DNA from: Planosporangium mesophilum | GTDB taxonomy: Bacteria > Actinomycetota > Actinomycetes > Mycobacteriales > Micromonosporaceae | Assembly (NCBI RefSeq): GCF_016863255.1 | Contig: NZ_BOON01000022.1 | Coordinates: 18,505 to 82,504 of the forward strand | Reading direction: 5' to 3' | DNA length: 64,000 nt | Shown: in pieces, positions 16,203 to 24,647 of the stretch | Numbering within the stretch: the first letter of the stretch is position 1 | How the letters are laid out: every line of letters begins with the position of its first letter | Notes under the pieces: model-generated | Seen by the model: only the letters and a program-made list of their open reading frames with translations | Databases searched by the model: none | Told to the model about the DNA's origin: nothing | Translations under genes and position numbers: made by a program

Positions 16203-16929
16203 CGTCCCGTGGCAGTCGCAGCGAGTACCCGACGCCGCGGACGGTGTGGATCAACGGCGGGTCGAACTTGTCGACCTTGCGGCGGAGGTAGTAGACGTAG
16301 GACTCCACGATCCGGCCGTCGCCGCCGAAGTCGTAGTTCCACACCCGGTCCAGGATCTGCGCCTTGCTGACCACCCGGCCCGCATTGATCAGCAGGTACC
16401 TGAGCAGGTTGAACTCCGTGGGCGAGAGCTCGATCAGCTTGCCGCTCCGGCGCACCTCGTGCGCCTCGTCGTCGAGTTCGAGGTCGGCGTAGCCCAGCGA
16501 GCCGTTGTCAGCGGCCGGCTGCGACCCCGCCCGGCTGCGCCGCAGGATCGCGCGGATCCGCAGGACGACCTCTTCCAGGTTGAACGGCTTGGTGACGTAG
16601 TCGTCGCCGCCGGCCGCGAGCCCCGAGATCCGGTCCTCCACCGCGTCCCGCGCGGTCAGGAACAGGACGGGTACCGGCTTGCCGTTGGCCCGCAGCCGCT
16701 GGGCCACCTCGAAGCCGTCGAGATCGGGCAGCATCACGTCGAGGACGACGAGATCGGGGTCGAACTCGGCGGCGGCCAGCAGCGCCTCGCGGCCGGCACC
16801 GGCGACGCGGACGTCGTAGCCGGTCAGTCGCAGGGTCGCGGACAGCAGTGCGCAGATGTTGGCCTCGTCGTCGACGACGAGTACCCGGCCGGTGTGATCC
16901 GTCAATGTCGCTCGCCTCGTGCCTGACAC
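16192..16929 (-). CDS. OmpR/PhoB-family response regulator
   Basis: A 245-residue transcriptional regulator. The receiver domain (about residues 14-130) has the acidic pair DDE (20-22), the phospho-accepting Asp64 in VVLDVMLPD, the switch Thr in FLTA and the Lys in YVTKPF. The winged-helix output domain (about 150-243) has ELSPTEFNLLRYLLIN and GGDGRIVESYVYYLRRKVDK. The GTG at 16927-16929 gives the full length; a TTG 24 bp downstream with GAGGCGAG upstream is an alternative start. Its target is likely the surrounding efflux operon. Confidence 0.94.
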   Translation of the reverse strand: MSGTRRATLTDHTGRVLVVDDEANICALLSATLRLTGYDVRVAGAGREALLAAAEFDPDLVVLDVMLPDLDGFEVAQRLRANGKPVPVLFLTARDAVEDRISGLAAGGDDYVTKPFNLEEVVLRIRAILRRSRAGSQPAADNGSLGYADLELDDEAHEVRRSGKLIELSPTEFNLLRYLLINAGRVVSKAQILDRVWNYDFGGDGRIVESYVYYLRRKVDKFDPPLIHTVRGVGYSLRLPRDDES

Positions 16930-17001
16930 TCCGTAGGTTCTATCGGTTCGACCTGCACAGTGGCTGACAGCAATCTGGGAAAGTGCTGACCGTGGTCGCT
17001 G

Positions 17002-18321
17002 TCAGCCGGTGACGACCAGCTCATCGCCTTCCTGGAGGCCGGATCGGATCTCGGTGTACTGGTCACCGCGCAGCCCGACGGAGACGGTCCGGTGCACGTC
17101 GTGCCCGCCGTCGCGGACGGTCACCGTGGCGCTGTTGCTGCTGTCGGATGACGGGTGGACCGCCGCCGAGGGGGCGTACAGGACGTCGGAGGCGGACGCG
17201 GTCACCACCGCGACGTCGGCGCTCTGACCGAGCAACAGATCGGCCGGTACCTCGTCGAAGGCCACCAGTACGCCGTAGCGGACCAGCCGGCCCGAGGTCG
17301 TGCCGGCCGGGTCGATCTGCGAGACCTTGCCCGTGACCTGGATCCCGTCGCGGTTGGGCAGCGTGACGGTGGCGGGCTGGCCCACGGCCAGGTGTGCGAC
17401 GTCGGCCTCGGAGAACCCGGCCCGCACCACGGTGTCGGCGACCTCGCCGAGGACGATGAACCCACTGGCGCCCGGCGTCTGGTCGGCGCCGACCGTACCG
17501 GCGACGGACAGCACCCGGCCGGCCACCGGCGCCGTGATGGTCGTACCCGCCAGCTTGTCCTGGGCCAGCCGCAGCGCCAGCCGGGCGTTGGTGAGCTGTT
17601 GCTGCGCCGACAGCAGGCTGTCGCCGGATCCGGCGCGGCCGGCGGAGGAGCCGGATCCGGCGGCCGGGCCGGTGCAGGGGCGCCCCCCGCCACCCGTCGG
17701 GGTCGGCCCGCCGCCCGGTGCGGCGGGCCGACCACTCGGCCGGGCCGGCGCACCGGAGGGGAGCGGCGCGCCGGGCTCGGATCGGGTGCTGCTCGGCTCA
17801 GCTGGCGGCGACGGAGTGGCGGACGGGCCGACCGACGTCGACGGGCTCACCGGAGCCGGGCTGACGGCCTCGGCGTGGTTGGTATAGGCCGCGAGCGCCG
17901 CCTGGCAGGTCGACGCCCCGGGCGTGGCGGTCTGCTCCGCGCGGGTCAGCGCGTCGACCGCCGAGTCCACGCCGGCCTGGGCCGCGTTGACCTCGTCCTG
18001 GACGGCCGAGGCGTCCATGCGGGCGAGCACCTGGCTGGCGGTCACCGAGTCTCCCGGCTTCACGTCGATCTCGGTCACCACACCGCCGGTGCTGAAGCTC
18101 AGCCCCCGGGTCTGCGCGGCCTGCACGGTGCCGGCGGCCGACGCGGTCAGCTCGACCACGCCCCGCCGTACCCGTACCGTCGGCGACGCGTTCGCCGCCG
18201 GTGTGCCGCGATCGGCGTACGCGACGGTCGTGACCGCCACAGCGCCGGCGGCCACCGCGCCCAGCGCGAGCCACAGTGCCGCGCGGCGCCCACGGAGGCG
18301 TACCGGTAGCCGGGATCTCAT
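17002..18321 (-). CDS. Second HlyD/MacA-like efflux adaptor, Pro/Ser/Thr-rich hairpin insert
   Basis: A 439-residue adaptor paralogous to the one at 13191-14624. It has an N-terminal anchor (about residues 14-32), TGGVVTEIDVKPGDSV for the first lipoyl half and TTITAPVAGRVLSVAG for the second. Between the two helices of the coiled-coil hairpin sits an insert of about 80 residues rich in Pro, Ser, Thr and Gly, flanked by Cys (STCQAALAAY and RPCTG). It is the first gene of the co-directional block, 72 bp upstream of the response regulator gene. A second adaptor without its own ATPase suggests that two adaptors share one MacB-like pump, or have alternative cargos. Confidence 0.83.
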   Translation of the reverse strand: MRSRLPVRLRGRRAALWLALGAVAAGAVAVTTVAYADRGTPAANASPTVRVRRGVVELTASAAGTVQAAQTRGLSFSTGGVVTEIDVKPGDSVTASQVLARMDASAVQDEVNAAQAGVDSAVDALTRAEQTATPGASTCQAALAAYTNHAEAVSPAPVSPSTSVGPSATPSPPAEPSSTRSEPGAPLPSGAPARPSGRPAAPGGGPTPTGGGGRPCTGPAAGSGSSAGRAGSGDSLLSAQQQLTNARLALRLAQDKLAGTTITAPVAGRVLSVAGTVGADQTPGASGFIVLGEVADTVVRAGFSEADVAHLAVGQPATVTLPNRDGIQVTGKVSQIDPAGTTSGRLVRYGVLVAFDEVPADLLLGQSADVAVVTASASDVLYAPSAAVHPSSDSSNSATVTVRDGGHDVHRTVSVGLRGDQYTEIRSGLQEGDELVVTG

Positions 18322-18498
18322 GGTGCGCCAGTGTGATCGTCCCGGCTCGCCGTTGGCTCAGGCGTACCTCAGAGAAGCCTCAAAGCGCCGGCTGCGAGGC
18401 GACTCCCAGCCGATTCCGAGGTCGGTCTGACGCAATCCCCAGCAGGTGTGGTTTTGCTGTGCACGTCGTACGCCCTCGGCCATCAATCGGAGGTCACG

Positions 18499-19029
18499 GT
18501 GCGAAACCGGGTACGTGCTGCCGCTGGGCTGCTGGTTCTGGCCGGCGTGGGCGCGGTGGCTGGGTGTGGGTCCGGGTCACCGTCCTCGGCGGGCGCCCCT
18601 GCCGGCGGCTCTGGTCGGGCCGGTATCCAGGCGTACGTGGACTGTCTGAGCCGGCACGGCGTCACCCTGCCGTCGGCCTTCCCGCGCGGGAACCGGCCCA
18701 GTGCCCGGCCCAGCGGGGCACCGAGCCGCCAGCCCGGCCGGTTCGGTGGTTTCGGCAACGGGGACCAGCCGCCATCCGGCGTCGACGCGGCGACCTGGCA
18801 GCAGGCGCAGCAGGCGTGCGCGTCGCTGCGGCCCAGCCCGGGCACCCGGTCCGGTAACCGCGACAACGGGGCCATCACCGCGTACCGCAACTGTCTGTCC
18901 GATCACGGGGTGACGATGTCGGCCGGGCCGGGCGGGCTCGACCAGGCCGACCCGAAGGTGACGGCGGCCATGAAGGCGTGTGAGCCGTTGCGGCCGAGCG
19001 GACGCCCGGTGCCGAGCCCGACGAGCTGA
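18499..19029 (+). CDS. Small lipoprotein with duplicated Cys/His motif
   Basis: A 176-residue lipoprotein: signal peptide with lipobox VAGC (Cys about residue 22). The mature part contains two copies of a motif, YVDCLSRHGVTLP (about 45-57) and YRNCLSDHGVTMS (about 134-146), each followed by an AC-LRP element (ACASLRP, ACEPLRP), so an internal duplication is evident. The C---HGV pattern recurs in actinobacterial exported proteins with a CMR-HGV motif found near HlyD-ABC clusters; metal or thiol chemistry is possible but unproven. Start is the GTG at 18499 with CGGAGG upstream. It is divergent from the efflux block and abuts the convergent methyltransferase gene. Confidence 0.7.
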   Translation: MRNRVRAAAGLLVLAGVGAVAGCGSGSPSSAGAPAGGSGRAGIQAYVDCLSRHGVTLPSAFPRGNRPSARPSGAPSRQPGRFGGFGNGDQPPSGVDAATWQQAQQACASLRPSPGTRSGNRDNGAITAYRNCLSDHGVTMSAGPGGLDQADPKVTAAMKACEPLRPSGRPVPSPTS

Positions 19030-19836
19030 TCAGGGCTTGCGGCCGACCGCGCCCAGTACCGCCAGCTCCGGCCTGTCGTCGGCCTCCTCCTCCGGGTCGG
19101 GGTGCCAGTCGAGGATGGACACGACCCCCGGGTCGACGATCTCGAGCCCGTTGAGTATCGACGCCACCTGATCGGGCGTACGCAGGTAGAACGGGGTGGG
19201 GGTGCGCTCGTAGAGCCTGCGAAGGCTCTCCTCCTCGGTGTCGTACCCTCCGGACGGGGCGACGTGCGACACGGCGAAGTAGCTCCCGGACACCAGCGCG
19301 TCGCGGATGCTGGCGACGATGCCGGCCGGATCCTCGTCGTCGGAGACGAAGTGCAGCACCGCGTTCAGCAGTACGGCCACCGGTTCGGAGAGGTCGAGCA
19401 GGTTGAGGGCCTCGGGGTGGTTGAGGATGTCGGCCGGCCGGCGCAGGTCGCCCTCGATGGCCGTGGCCCGCGGGTTGTCGGCCAGGATGGCCCGTCCGTG
19501 CGCGACCGCGACCGGGTCGATGTCGACGTACATCACCCGGCTGTCGGGCGCCGCTGCCTGAGCCACCTCGTGCACGTTGCCCAGGGTCGGTATTCCCGAG
19601 CCGATGTCGAGGAACTGGCGTACGCCGGCCGCGGCCAGCCAGCGGACCACCCGCCCCAGGTATGCGCGGTTGGCGTGGGCCATCGGGACGAGCCCGGGCA
19701 TCATCGCCTCCGCCTGGTGCAGGAAGTCCCGGTCGACGGTGAAGTTGTGGTAGCCACCCAGTGCGTAGTCGTACACGCGGGCGGCGTTCGGCACCGTGAC
19801 GTTGACGCCCTCCGGAACCCAGGTCGGCAGTTCCAC
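19030..19836 (-). CDS. SAM-dependent methyltransferase, PF04672 (DUF574) family
   Basis: A 268-residue cytosolic protein of a large actinobacterial family. Landmarks are NAARVYDYALGGYHNFTVDRDF (about residues 17-37, given as the family's first block), the SAM-binding FLDIGSGIPT (about 76-85), VMYVDIDPVAV (about 101-111) and the acidic loop with AVLHFVSDDEDP. Substrates of this family are mostly unknown. Start: the GTG at 19834-19836 is preceded by AGGAG six bases away; a longer reading frame upstream lacks a ribosome binding site. It abuts the convergent lipoprotein gene. Confidence 0.88.
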   Translation of the reverse strand: MELPTWVPEGVNVTVPNAARVYDYALGGYHNFTVDRDFLHQAEAMMPGLVPMAHANRAYLGRVVRWLAAAGVRQFLDIGSGIPTLGNVHEVAQAAAPDSRVMYVDIDPVAVAHGRAILADNPRATAIEGDLRRPADILNHPEALNLLDLSEPVAVLLNAVLHFVSDDEDPAGIVASIRDALVSGSYFAVSHVAPSGGYDTEEESLRRLYERTPTPFYLRTPDQVASILNGLEIVDPGVVSILDWHPDPEEEADDRPELAVLGAVGRKP

Positions 19837-19916
19837 TCCACGCTCCTCACGTCGTCGCAACGGATCCAGTATTGACGCAAGTCGCTGTCTTCAATATCCA
19901 CCGTGCGGCCGAACCG

Positions 19917-20621
19917 CTACCGGGAGCGGTCCAGGCCGTCGAGCAGTGCGCGCAGCCCGAAGTCGAAGTCGTAGTCGGGGTCCGGCTTGTCGCCGTACTC
20001 GCTGAACCTCAACACCGTCGGGTACTGGCGGGCCGGCAGGACGTCCAGCAGCGTGCTCAGCCCGGTCGGCTCGCCCGCCGCGCGGTGGTGGGCGGTCCCC
20101 GCGGTGAACAGCGCCGAGCAGACGACGAAGTGCACCACGGTGAAGTACGTCTGGACGGCGAACCGCGCGTCGCAGCCGTCGGAGTCCATGGCCCGCCAGA
20201 ACAGTTCGCGGATGCGCATCGCGTTCGGGCCCAGCAGCGGCGACCTGGCAATGACGAGGACGACCGCCTGATGGGTGAGCAGCACCCGGCGGAGGTCGTG
20301 CGCGAGGTGCTCGACGGCGTCGCGCCAGCCCAGCGCCTCGTCGGGCTCGGTCAGCTCCCCGAGGACCCGGTCCGCCACCTCCACCAGGAGTTCCTCCCGG
20401 CTGGTGACGTGCCGGTACAGCGAGGCGGGGCCGGTGCCCAGTTCGTCGGCGAGCCGGCGCATGGTCAGCTCCGGCAGCCCTTCGGAGTCCAGGACCGCGA
20501 GTGCGGCCTCGCAGATCCGCTCGATGGTCAGGCCCCGGCCGCGCGCCCGCAGCCGCCGCTGGTAGCGGGCTCGCCACCAGGCGGGTGAGCCGGGCCGCGC
20601 CGCATTGACCGTTGCGAACAT
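19917..20621 (-). CDS. TetR-family transcriptional repressor
   Basis: A 234-residue regulator. The N-terminal helix-turn-helix (about residues 31-78) reads LTIERICEAALAVLDSEGLP then ELGTGPASLYRHVTSREELL; the C-terminal ligand-binding domain resembles the TetR_C class-1 group. It is divergent from a secreted hydrolase gene and separated from it by a concentric palindrome (20613-20651) that includes its own start codon. The message may be leaderless: TAAGAT lies 8 bases before the ATG on the minus strand and no SD is visible. Likely represses itself and the hydrolase. Confidence 0.9.
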   Translation of the reverse strand: MFATVNAARPGSPAWWRARYQRRLRARGRGLTIERICEAALAVLDSEGLPELTMRRLADELGTGPASLYRHVTSREELLVEVADRVLGELTEPDEALGWRDAVEHLAHDLRRVLLTHQAVVLVIARSPLLGPNAMRIRELFWRAMDSDGCDARFAVQTYFTVVHFVVCSALFTAGTAHHRAAGEPTGLSTLLDVLPARQYPTVLRFSEYGDKPDPDYDFDFGLRALLDGLDRSR

Positions 20622-20651
20622 CGATCGCTATCTTAGCGAATCATGTTCGCA
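20613..20651. promoter_or_regulatory. Concentric palindromic operator/promoter between TetR gene and hydrolase gene
   Basis: TGCGAACAT (20613-20621) and ATGTTCGCA (20643-20651) form an outer perfect 9-bp inverted repeat; TCGCTA (20625-20630) and TAGCGA (20634-20639) form an inner one, both centred on 20632. The left outer arm contains the ATG of the TetR gene. TATCTT/TAAGAT-type -10 hexamers sit in the centre on both strands. Binding here would block both divergent promoters. Confidence 0.75.
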
Positions 20652-20708
20652 TTGCGGGGATGAGGCACACCGTCCACTGCGTCCTCTTTGTTGACCATGG
20701 AGGCCCCC

Positions 20709-22451
20709 ATGCAACGTAGTCGTCTGGTCCGCCGCGCCGTCGTCGTCGCGCTGGTCGCCGGTTCGGCCGCTGTCGTCCCGGCCGCGGCCGGACCGGCGCA
20801 CGCGGACACCGGCCGGGTGGAGACCCCCGTCTCGACGAGTTCGCCGATCAGCAGCGTGGTGGAGTCGGTGGTACGGGTCAAGGTACCGCTGCCCGCGTCG
20901 GCCGGCCCGCACCCGCAGGCCTGCGACTGGCTGTCCTACCTGCGGTTCCGGCACGCGAACGGCCCGGCCCGGTCGGCGGGTGCGGACAAGATCCTCATCG
21001 CGCAGCCCGGCATCCTGGAGGGCGCCGGGGCGTTCGACAGCCTCGCGCGCGACACCATCGTGCAGGCCGCCGGCTCGGGCCGGTACCTGGAGTTCTGGGC
21101 CCTCGACCGGCGGTCCAACTGCCTGGAGGACTCCACCGGCCTGCGGGCCGGCCTCGCCGCCCGCGACCCGCACGTCGCGATCGACTACTACTACCGCCAC
21201 AAGGAGATCGACGGCCGCACCTTCGCCGGCTACCTGGGCAACGGCCAGGTCGGCTGGCTGGCCCGGGTCGGGCTGGAGCAGACCGTCCGCGACCAGTACG
21301 ACCTGATGGTCGCGGAACTGCCCGACCAGGGACTGCGCAAGCAGAAGGTGCTCTGCGGCGGGCACTCCCTGGGCGGCGTGCTCACCGGCTTCTTCGCCGA
21401 GTGGGACTTCGACGGCAACCCGGCCACCGTCGCGGACGCCGGCTACAACCAGTGCTCCGGCTACTTCGCCCTCGACAGTACGATCGCGACCTCGCTGAGC
21501 GACCTCAACGGCCTGCGCTCGACGCAGATGGTGCCGGACCCCGGCATCGGCTACGTGGCCATGCAGGCGGGGCTGGACACCGGGCTGCTGCCCCGTACGA
21601 TCTCGCTGCCCGCCCTGATCAACGCCGAGACGATGAACGTCCTCGGCCTCGCGGGGCTGGCCGCCACCGTCAACCCGGGCGGGCGCTCCGACCTGGTGAC
21701 CTACCTTCCGTCGAACGTCAACCTCGACACCACCCAGCGGCTGCTGTTCTCCAAGGACCACCTGACCTTCCTCACCGGCACGCCGTCCACAAAGGACTTC
21801 AACCTCACCAACCAGGTGGCCCTCGGTGCGCTGCTGGACGACAACTCCCAACCGCTGGCCTTCCTCCAGACCAGCGCCGGCTTCTTCGACGGCGGCCGGA
21901 TCGTGGACAAGGACTTCCCGGTGCCGTACGACGTGACCCGGGTCGCCGAGCTGCGGCAGCTTCAGGGCCAGTTCGGTACCAGCCGCAAGGCGATCCCGGA
22001 CTCCCCGCACGGGCCGCTGTACACCTGGCGCAACTACAACCGGGTCGGCGCGCCGGACGACCCGGCCTACGCCGGCCGGGACGGTGCGCCGTTCACCACC
22101 GAGGCGCGGGAGGTCACCGACATCCAGGAGCTGGCGCGCAGCCTGTCGGAGCACCCGCTCGACTTCACCGAGCACTACTTCCCGACCAAGCTGGTCACCG
22201 ACATCTACCAGGCGAGCTCGCCGCAGATCTCCCGGCACGTGGTGCACACCGGCGGGATCGAGGCCAACCCCACCATCAACCTGCTCGGAGGGGAGGGGCT
22301 GGTCGTCGGCAACGGCACGCCGGCGCACGGTACGACGGTCATCGCGCCCGGGTACCACCACCTCGACGTGCTGACCGCCGCCCCGGACCAGAACGGCGGC
22401 CGGCCCGAGCTGGTCTCCGTCAACCTCGCCGCGTTCGCCCTGTCCCGGTGA
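20709..22451 (+). CDS. Secreted alpha/beta-hydrolase (lipase/esterase-like)
   Basis: A 580-residue exported protein with a signal peptide (residues 1-38, ending AGPAHA). The nucleophile elbow GHSLGG places the catalytic Ser at residue 220, followed by VLTGFFAEWDFDGNP. The region before it (LIAQPGILEGAGAFDSLARDTI) is compatible with an oxyanion-hole and lid section. The substrate is unknown. Start: ATG at 20709 preceded by GGAGG; an in-frame ATG 21 bp upstream has a poorer site. It is divergent from the TetR gene and probably controlled by it. Stop codon abuts the convergent lipoprotein gene. Confidence 0.8.
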   Translation: MQRSRLVRRAVVVALVAGSAAVVPAAAGPAHADTGRVETPVSTSSPISSVVESVVRVKVPLPASAGPHPQACDWLSYLRFRHANGPARSAGADKILIAQPGILEGAGAFDSLARDTIVQAAGSGRYLEFWALDRRSNCLEDSTGLRAGLAARDPHVAIDYYYRHKEIDGRTFAGYLGNGQVGWLARVGLEQTVRDQYDLMVAELPDQGLRKQKVLCGGHSLGGVLTGFFAEWDFDGNPATVADAGYNQCSGYFALDSTIATSLSDLNGLRSTQMVPDPGIGYVAMQAGLDTGLLPRTISLPALINAETMNVLGLAGLAATVNPGGRSDLVTYLPSNVNLDTTQRLLFSKDHLTFLTGTPSTKDFNLTNQVALGALLDDNSQPLAFLQTSAGFFDGGRIVDKDFPVPYDVTRVAELRQLQGQFGTSRKAIPDSPHGPLYTWRNYNRVGAPDDPAYAGRDGAPFTTEAREVTDIQELARSLSEHPLDFTEHYFPTKLVTDIYQASSPQISRHVVHTGGIEANPTINLLGGEGLVVGNGTPAHGTTVIAPGYHHLDVLTAAPDQNGGRPELVSVNLAAFALSR

Positions 22452-23372
22452 TCAGGGGAGGGGGCGCTGGCCGAGCTGCTTGAGGGAGCCGCGTACCAGG
22501 TGCTTGGTGGAGACGGTGACCAGGCAGGTGACCGACCGGTCGCCGAGCTGCCACTGGTTCTTGTCCGGACCCCACGCGAGTGAGGTGATGTCCGGGCGGG
22601 CATCCAACGCGTTCAGGGGCATACCGAGGAAGCCGGCGACCACCTGATCGCATCCGTCGAACCGCATCCGGTCCAGGGCCTTGTCGGTCACGGGGTAGAT
22701 CAGGTCCGGTGGGTGGTACGTCCCGGCGTACTCGGCACTGTGCGCGATGCCGCAGTCGACCGGCAGGGCATCGTCCACCGGGTTGTAGAAGCCGTCGGCG
22801 TCCTTGGTGCCCACCTCGTTGAAGCAGCGCATCGCCAGTGGCCGGTCGCCGCTGAGGGCCCCCTTGAGGCTGCCGGACCGGCCCCGCACCTCGCCCTGCA
22901 TGCTTGCGAGCTCCACCAGCGAACAGGAGAAGAACCTGGAGCCCCCGTCCCACGTCGAATTCGTGGGCGGCGAGTAGTGCAGGAACAGCCGGCCGTCGTG
23001 CCAGTCGCCACCGAGGTAGTCACGGGCGGCCCGGTCGCATTCGGCGTACGCCGCTCGAGAGTCATCGCTGTCGCGGGCGGGCGGATCGCCGGCGGCCGAG
23101 GCGGCGGCGCCGAACCGTCCCACATACACCACCTCGAGCGTGTGCGAGTCGGAGCAGTCGGCAGGCACGACGGGCAGGTTGGAGGTGTTCCCGGCGCCGA
23201 TGTTTCCGATGTGGCACTCGAAGGCGACGGGGACCGGTACCTTCGGCTCGGGGAACGCCGACCAGTGGCCGGTGAGGTCGCCGTCCACACCGGCCGGCCG
23301 GCTACACGCGGTGAGTGCGAGCAGGCACAACGCCACCACGCCGCCGGTCCAGCGCGCCCGCCAGCTCGTCAT
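22452..23372 (-). CDS. Septum_form-family-like lipoprotein
   Basis: A 306-residue lipoprotein: signal sequence with lipobox LTAC (Cys about residue 23), ending in a mature region with repeated short segments that resemble Septum_form (PF13845) domains: VPADCSDSHTLEVVYVGRF (about 69-87) and a later LPVDCGIAHSAEYAGTYH copy. Each contains Cys...His/Glu and an aromatic strand. The biological role of these proteins is not established. Start: ATG at 23370-23372 following GGGGAGACGGCG. It is co-directional with the two downstream-reading secreted-protein genes upstream but separated by 110 bp. Confidence 0.72.
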   Translation of the reverse strand: MTSWRARWTGGVVALCLLALTACSRPAGVDGDLTGHWSAFPEPKVPVPVAFECHIGNIGAGNTSNLPVVPADCSDSHTLEVVYVGRFGAAASAAGDPPARDSDDSRAAYAECDRAARDYLGGDWHDGRLFLHYSPPTNSTWDGGSRFFSCSLVELASMQGEVRGRSGSLKGALSGDRPLAMRCFNEVGTKDADGFYNPVDDALPVDCGIAHSAEYAGTYHPPDLIYPVTDKALDRMRFDGCDQVVAGFLGMPLNALDARPDITSLAWGPDKNQWQLGDRSVTCLVTVSTKHLVRGSLKQLGQRPLP

Positions 23373-23482
23373 CGCCGTCTCCCCATGGTCGAGATCCCGC
23401 CGCATCGTAGACCTCGGCCACGGGCATCGTCGGTCCCGCATCAGGCCCCGCGTGAACTCCGCGCAGGGTGTCAGTTGACCGC

Positions 23483-23974
23483 CTACTTGGACACCAGGGC
23501 GGCGGCGGCCCAGTAGGGCTGGTTGAGTGGATTGGACGGCACGACCCGGACCGTGTACCGGCCGGACACCGGCGGCACGAAGAGCATCTCCGGGTCGGCG
23601 TTCGACGTCGCCCGTGCCACCTCCCTGCCGGCGCTGTCGTACAGGTACAGGTCGTAGTCCGCGACGCTGGCCGACCAGCCGACGGCGACCTGCAGGTCGT
23701 GACCGGCGGCGTACCCCGACGGCACGTCGACGGTGAGGGTGACGTCGTCGCAGCGCATCACCTGATTGCACACCGGGTCGCCGACGTACGTCGACAGGTT
23801 GGGCATCAGGTACGGGCCGCCGTTCCAGGTGCTGGACGAGTTGGTCGGCGACACCGTGGCGGCACCGGTCGTGGCGGCCTCTGCCCTGGTCGCGCCGGCG
23901 AGGGCGACGAGGAACACGGCGGTGACGGCGGCCAGTCGCCGGGGCACCCGTGCGGACATGCGCGGTGGTCTCAT
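23483..23974 (-). CDS. Secreted PPC-like single-domain protein
   Basis: A 163-residue exported protein: signal peptide (about residues 1-33, ending RAEA) then one beta-sandwich domain related to bacterial pre-peptidase C-terminal (PPC) domains, with DVPSGYAAGHDLQVAVGW, DYDLYLYDSAGREVA, and PPVSGRYTVRVVPSNPLN. The domain is a paralogue of the N-terminal domain of the protein encoded at 24648-26426: the order and many residues are shared (WNGGP, CDD, VDVP-GY, SNADPE). It lacks the downstream catalytic-like propeller. Function unknown; perhaps binding or stabilising. Start ATG 23972-23974. Confidence 0.75.
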   Translation of the reverse strand: MRPPRMSARVPRRLAAVTAVFLVALAGATRAEAATTGAATVSPTNSSSTWNGGPYLMPNLSTYVGDPVCNQVMRCDDVTLTVDVPSGYAAGHDLQVAVGWSASVADYDLYLYDSAGREVARATSNADPEMLFVPPVSGRYTVRVVPSNPLNQPYWAAAALVSK

Positions 23975-24004
23975 ACATCCTGCCTTTCGCCGCGGAGCGG
24001 CCCA

Positions 24005-24028
24005 CGCTAACCGGTATGAATATTTATC
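24005..24028 (-). promoter_or_regulatory. Conserved 24-bp upstream element, copy 1
   Basis: This 24-bp block differs at only two positions from 26458-26481 and lies the same distance (about 31 bp) upstream of its gene's start codon. On the plus strand it begins CGCTAACCGGT and ends TTTATC. Between it and the start codon lies a small hairpin, GCCGC-GGA-GCGGC (23989-24001). It is probably the promoter or operator of the PPC-like protein gene. Confidence 0.6.
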
Positions 24029-24069
24029 GGATTCCCCGGAAGGGTGTAACGGATCTCACCATCCGGATC

Positions 24070-24108
24070 ATCCGCCCTGGCCCGAACGGGTGAGTGGCCA
24101 GGCCGGAT
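24070..24108 (-). terminator. Terminator hairpin downstream of the 24188-24637 lipoprotein gene
   Basis: A 13-bp stem (24070-24082 with 24096-24108, one mismatch) containing CCTGGCC/GGCCAGG and a 13-base loop. It follows the lipoprotein gene's stop codon by about 80 bp in the direction of transcription and precedes the conserved promoter element of the next gene. Confidence 0.55.
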
Positions 24109-24187
24109 ACCGGTCTTCATGCTTCAGCGGTGACCATCGCCGGGGGTGGTCGGCAGGATAGGACCGGCGCACGGTAGGGGGAACGGG

Positions 24188-24637
24188 TCAGGCCTTGGCG
24201 ACCAGTACCGTGACCAGGGTGTCGCCATGGCAGCCGGACACCTCACGCAGCGTCCAGCGGCCCTTCAGGCCGCGACCCGAGTAGTTCGACTCGGCGTCCC
24301 GGTCCTCGACCTCGCCGGCGCTCAGGTCGAGGCCCGCTGACGGGTACGCCTGCTGCATGAACGCGAGGGTGTCGCGGAACCTGCCCGGCGCCACCGCCGT
24401 CACGATCTGCCGCCCACCTGAACGCTCCTCGTAGCCGGTGACGACCGCTTTCGGCGGTATCGGAACCTCGTGGGGGAAGGCGGTGGGCACCGGCGCCGGG
24501 CTGGCCGTACCCGCGCAGCCGACCGCCCCGGACCCGGCGGCCTCGGCAGGCAGCGGTTTTCCCTTGGTGACGCCGCCGCAGCCGGTGAGGGCTGCGGCGG
24601 CGACCAGCGCGCCGACGAGTGTGGCGAGTTGCTTCAC
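24188..24637 (-). CDS. Small lipoprotein, 149 aa, unknown function
   Basis: A lipoprotein with signal sequence and lipobox LTGC (Cys about residue 20). The mature region has a Pro/Ala linker, then a folded part with two Cys (VGCAGTA and VSGCHGD) and PIPPKAVVTGYEERSGGRQIVTAV, APGRFRDTLAFMQQAYPSAG. No family was recognised. Start is the GTG at 24635-24637 with AGGTCCTGGAC upstream. It begins 10 bp after the stop of the sialidase-like gene, so the two are probably cotranscribed. Confidence 0.65.
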   Translation of the reverse strand: MKQLATLVGALVAAAALTGCGGVTKGKPLPAEAAGSGAVGCAGTASPAPVPTAFPHEVPIPPKAVVTGYEERSGGRQIVTAVAPGRFRDTLAFMQQAYPSAGLDLSAGEVEDRDAESNYSGRGLKGRWTLREVSGCHGDTLVTVLVAKA

Positions 24638-24647
24638 GTCCAGGACC

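Noticed and set aside
20643..20663. Six-codon open frame on the plus strand in the TetR operator
   Set aside because: Its ATGTTCGCA beginning is a by-product of the palindrome; no support for translation.
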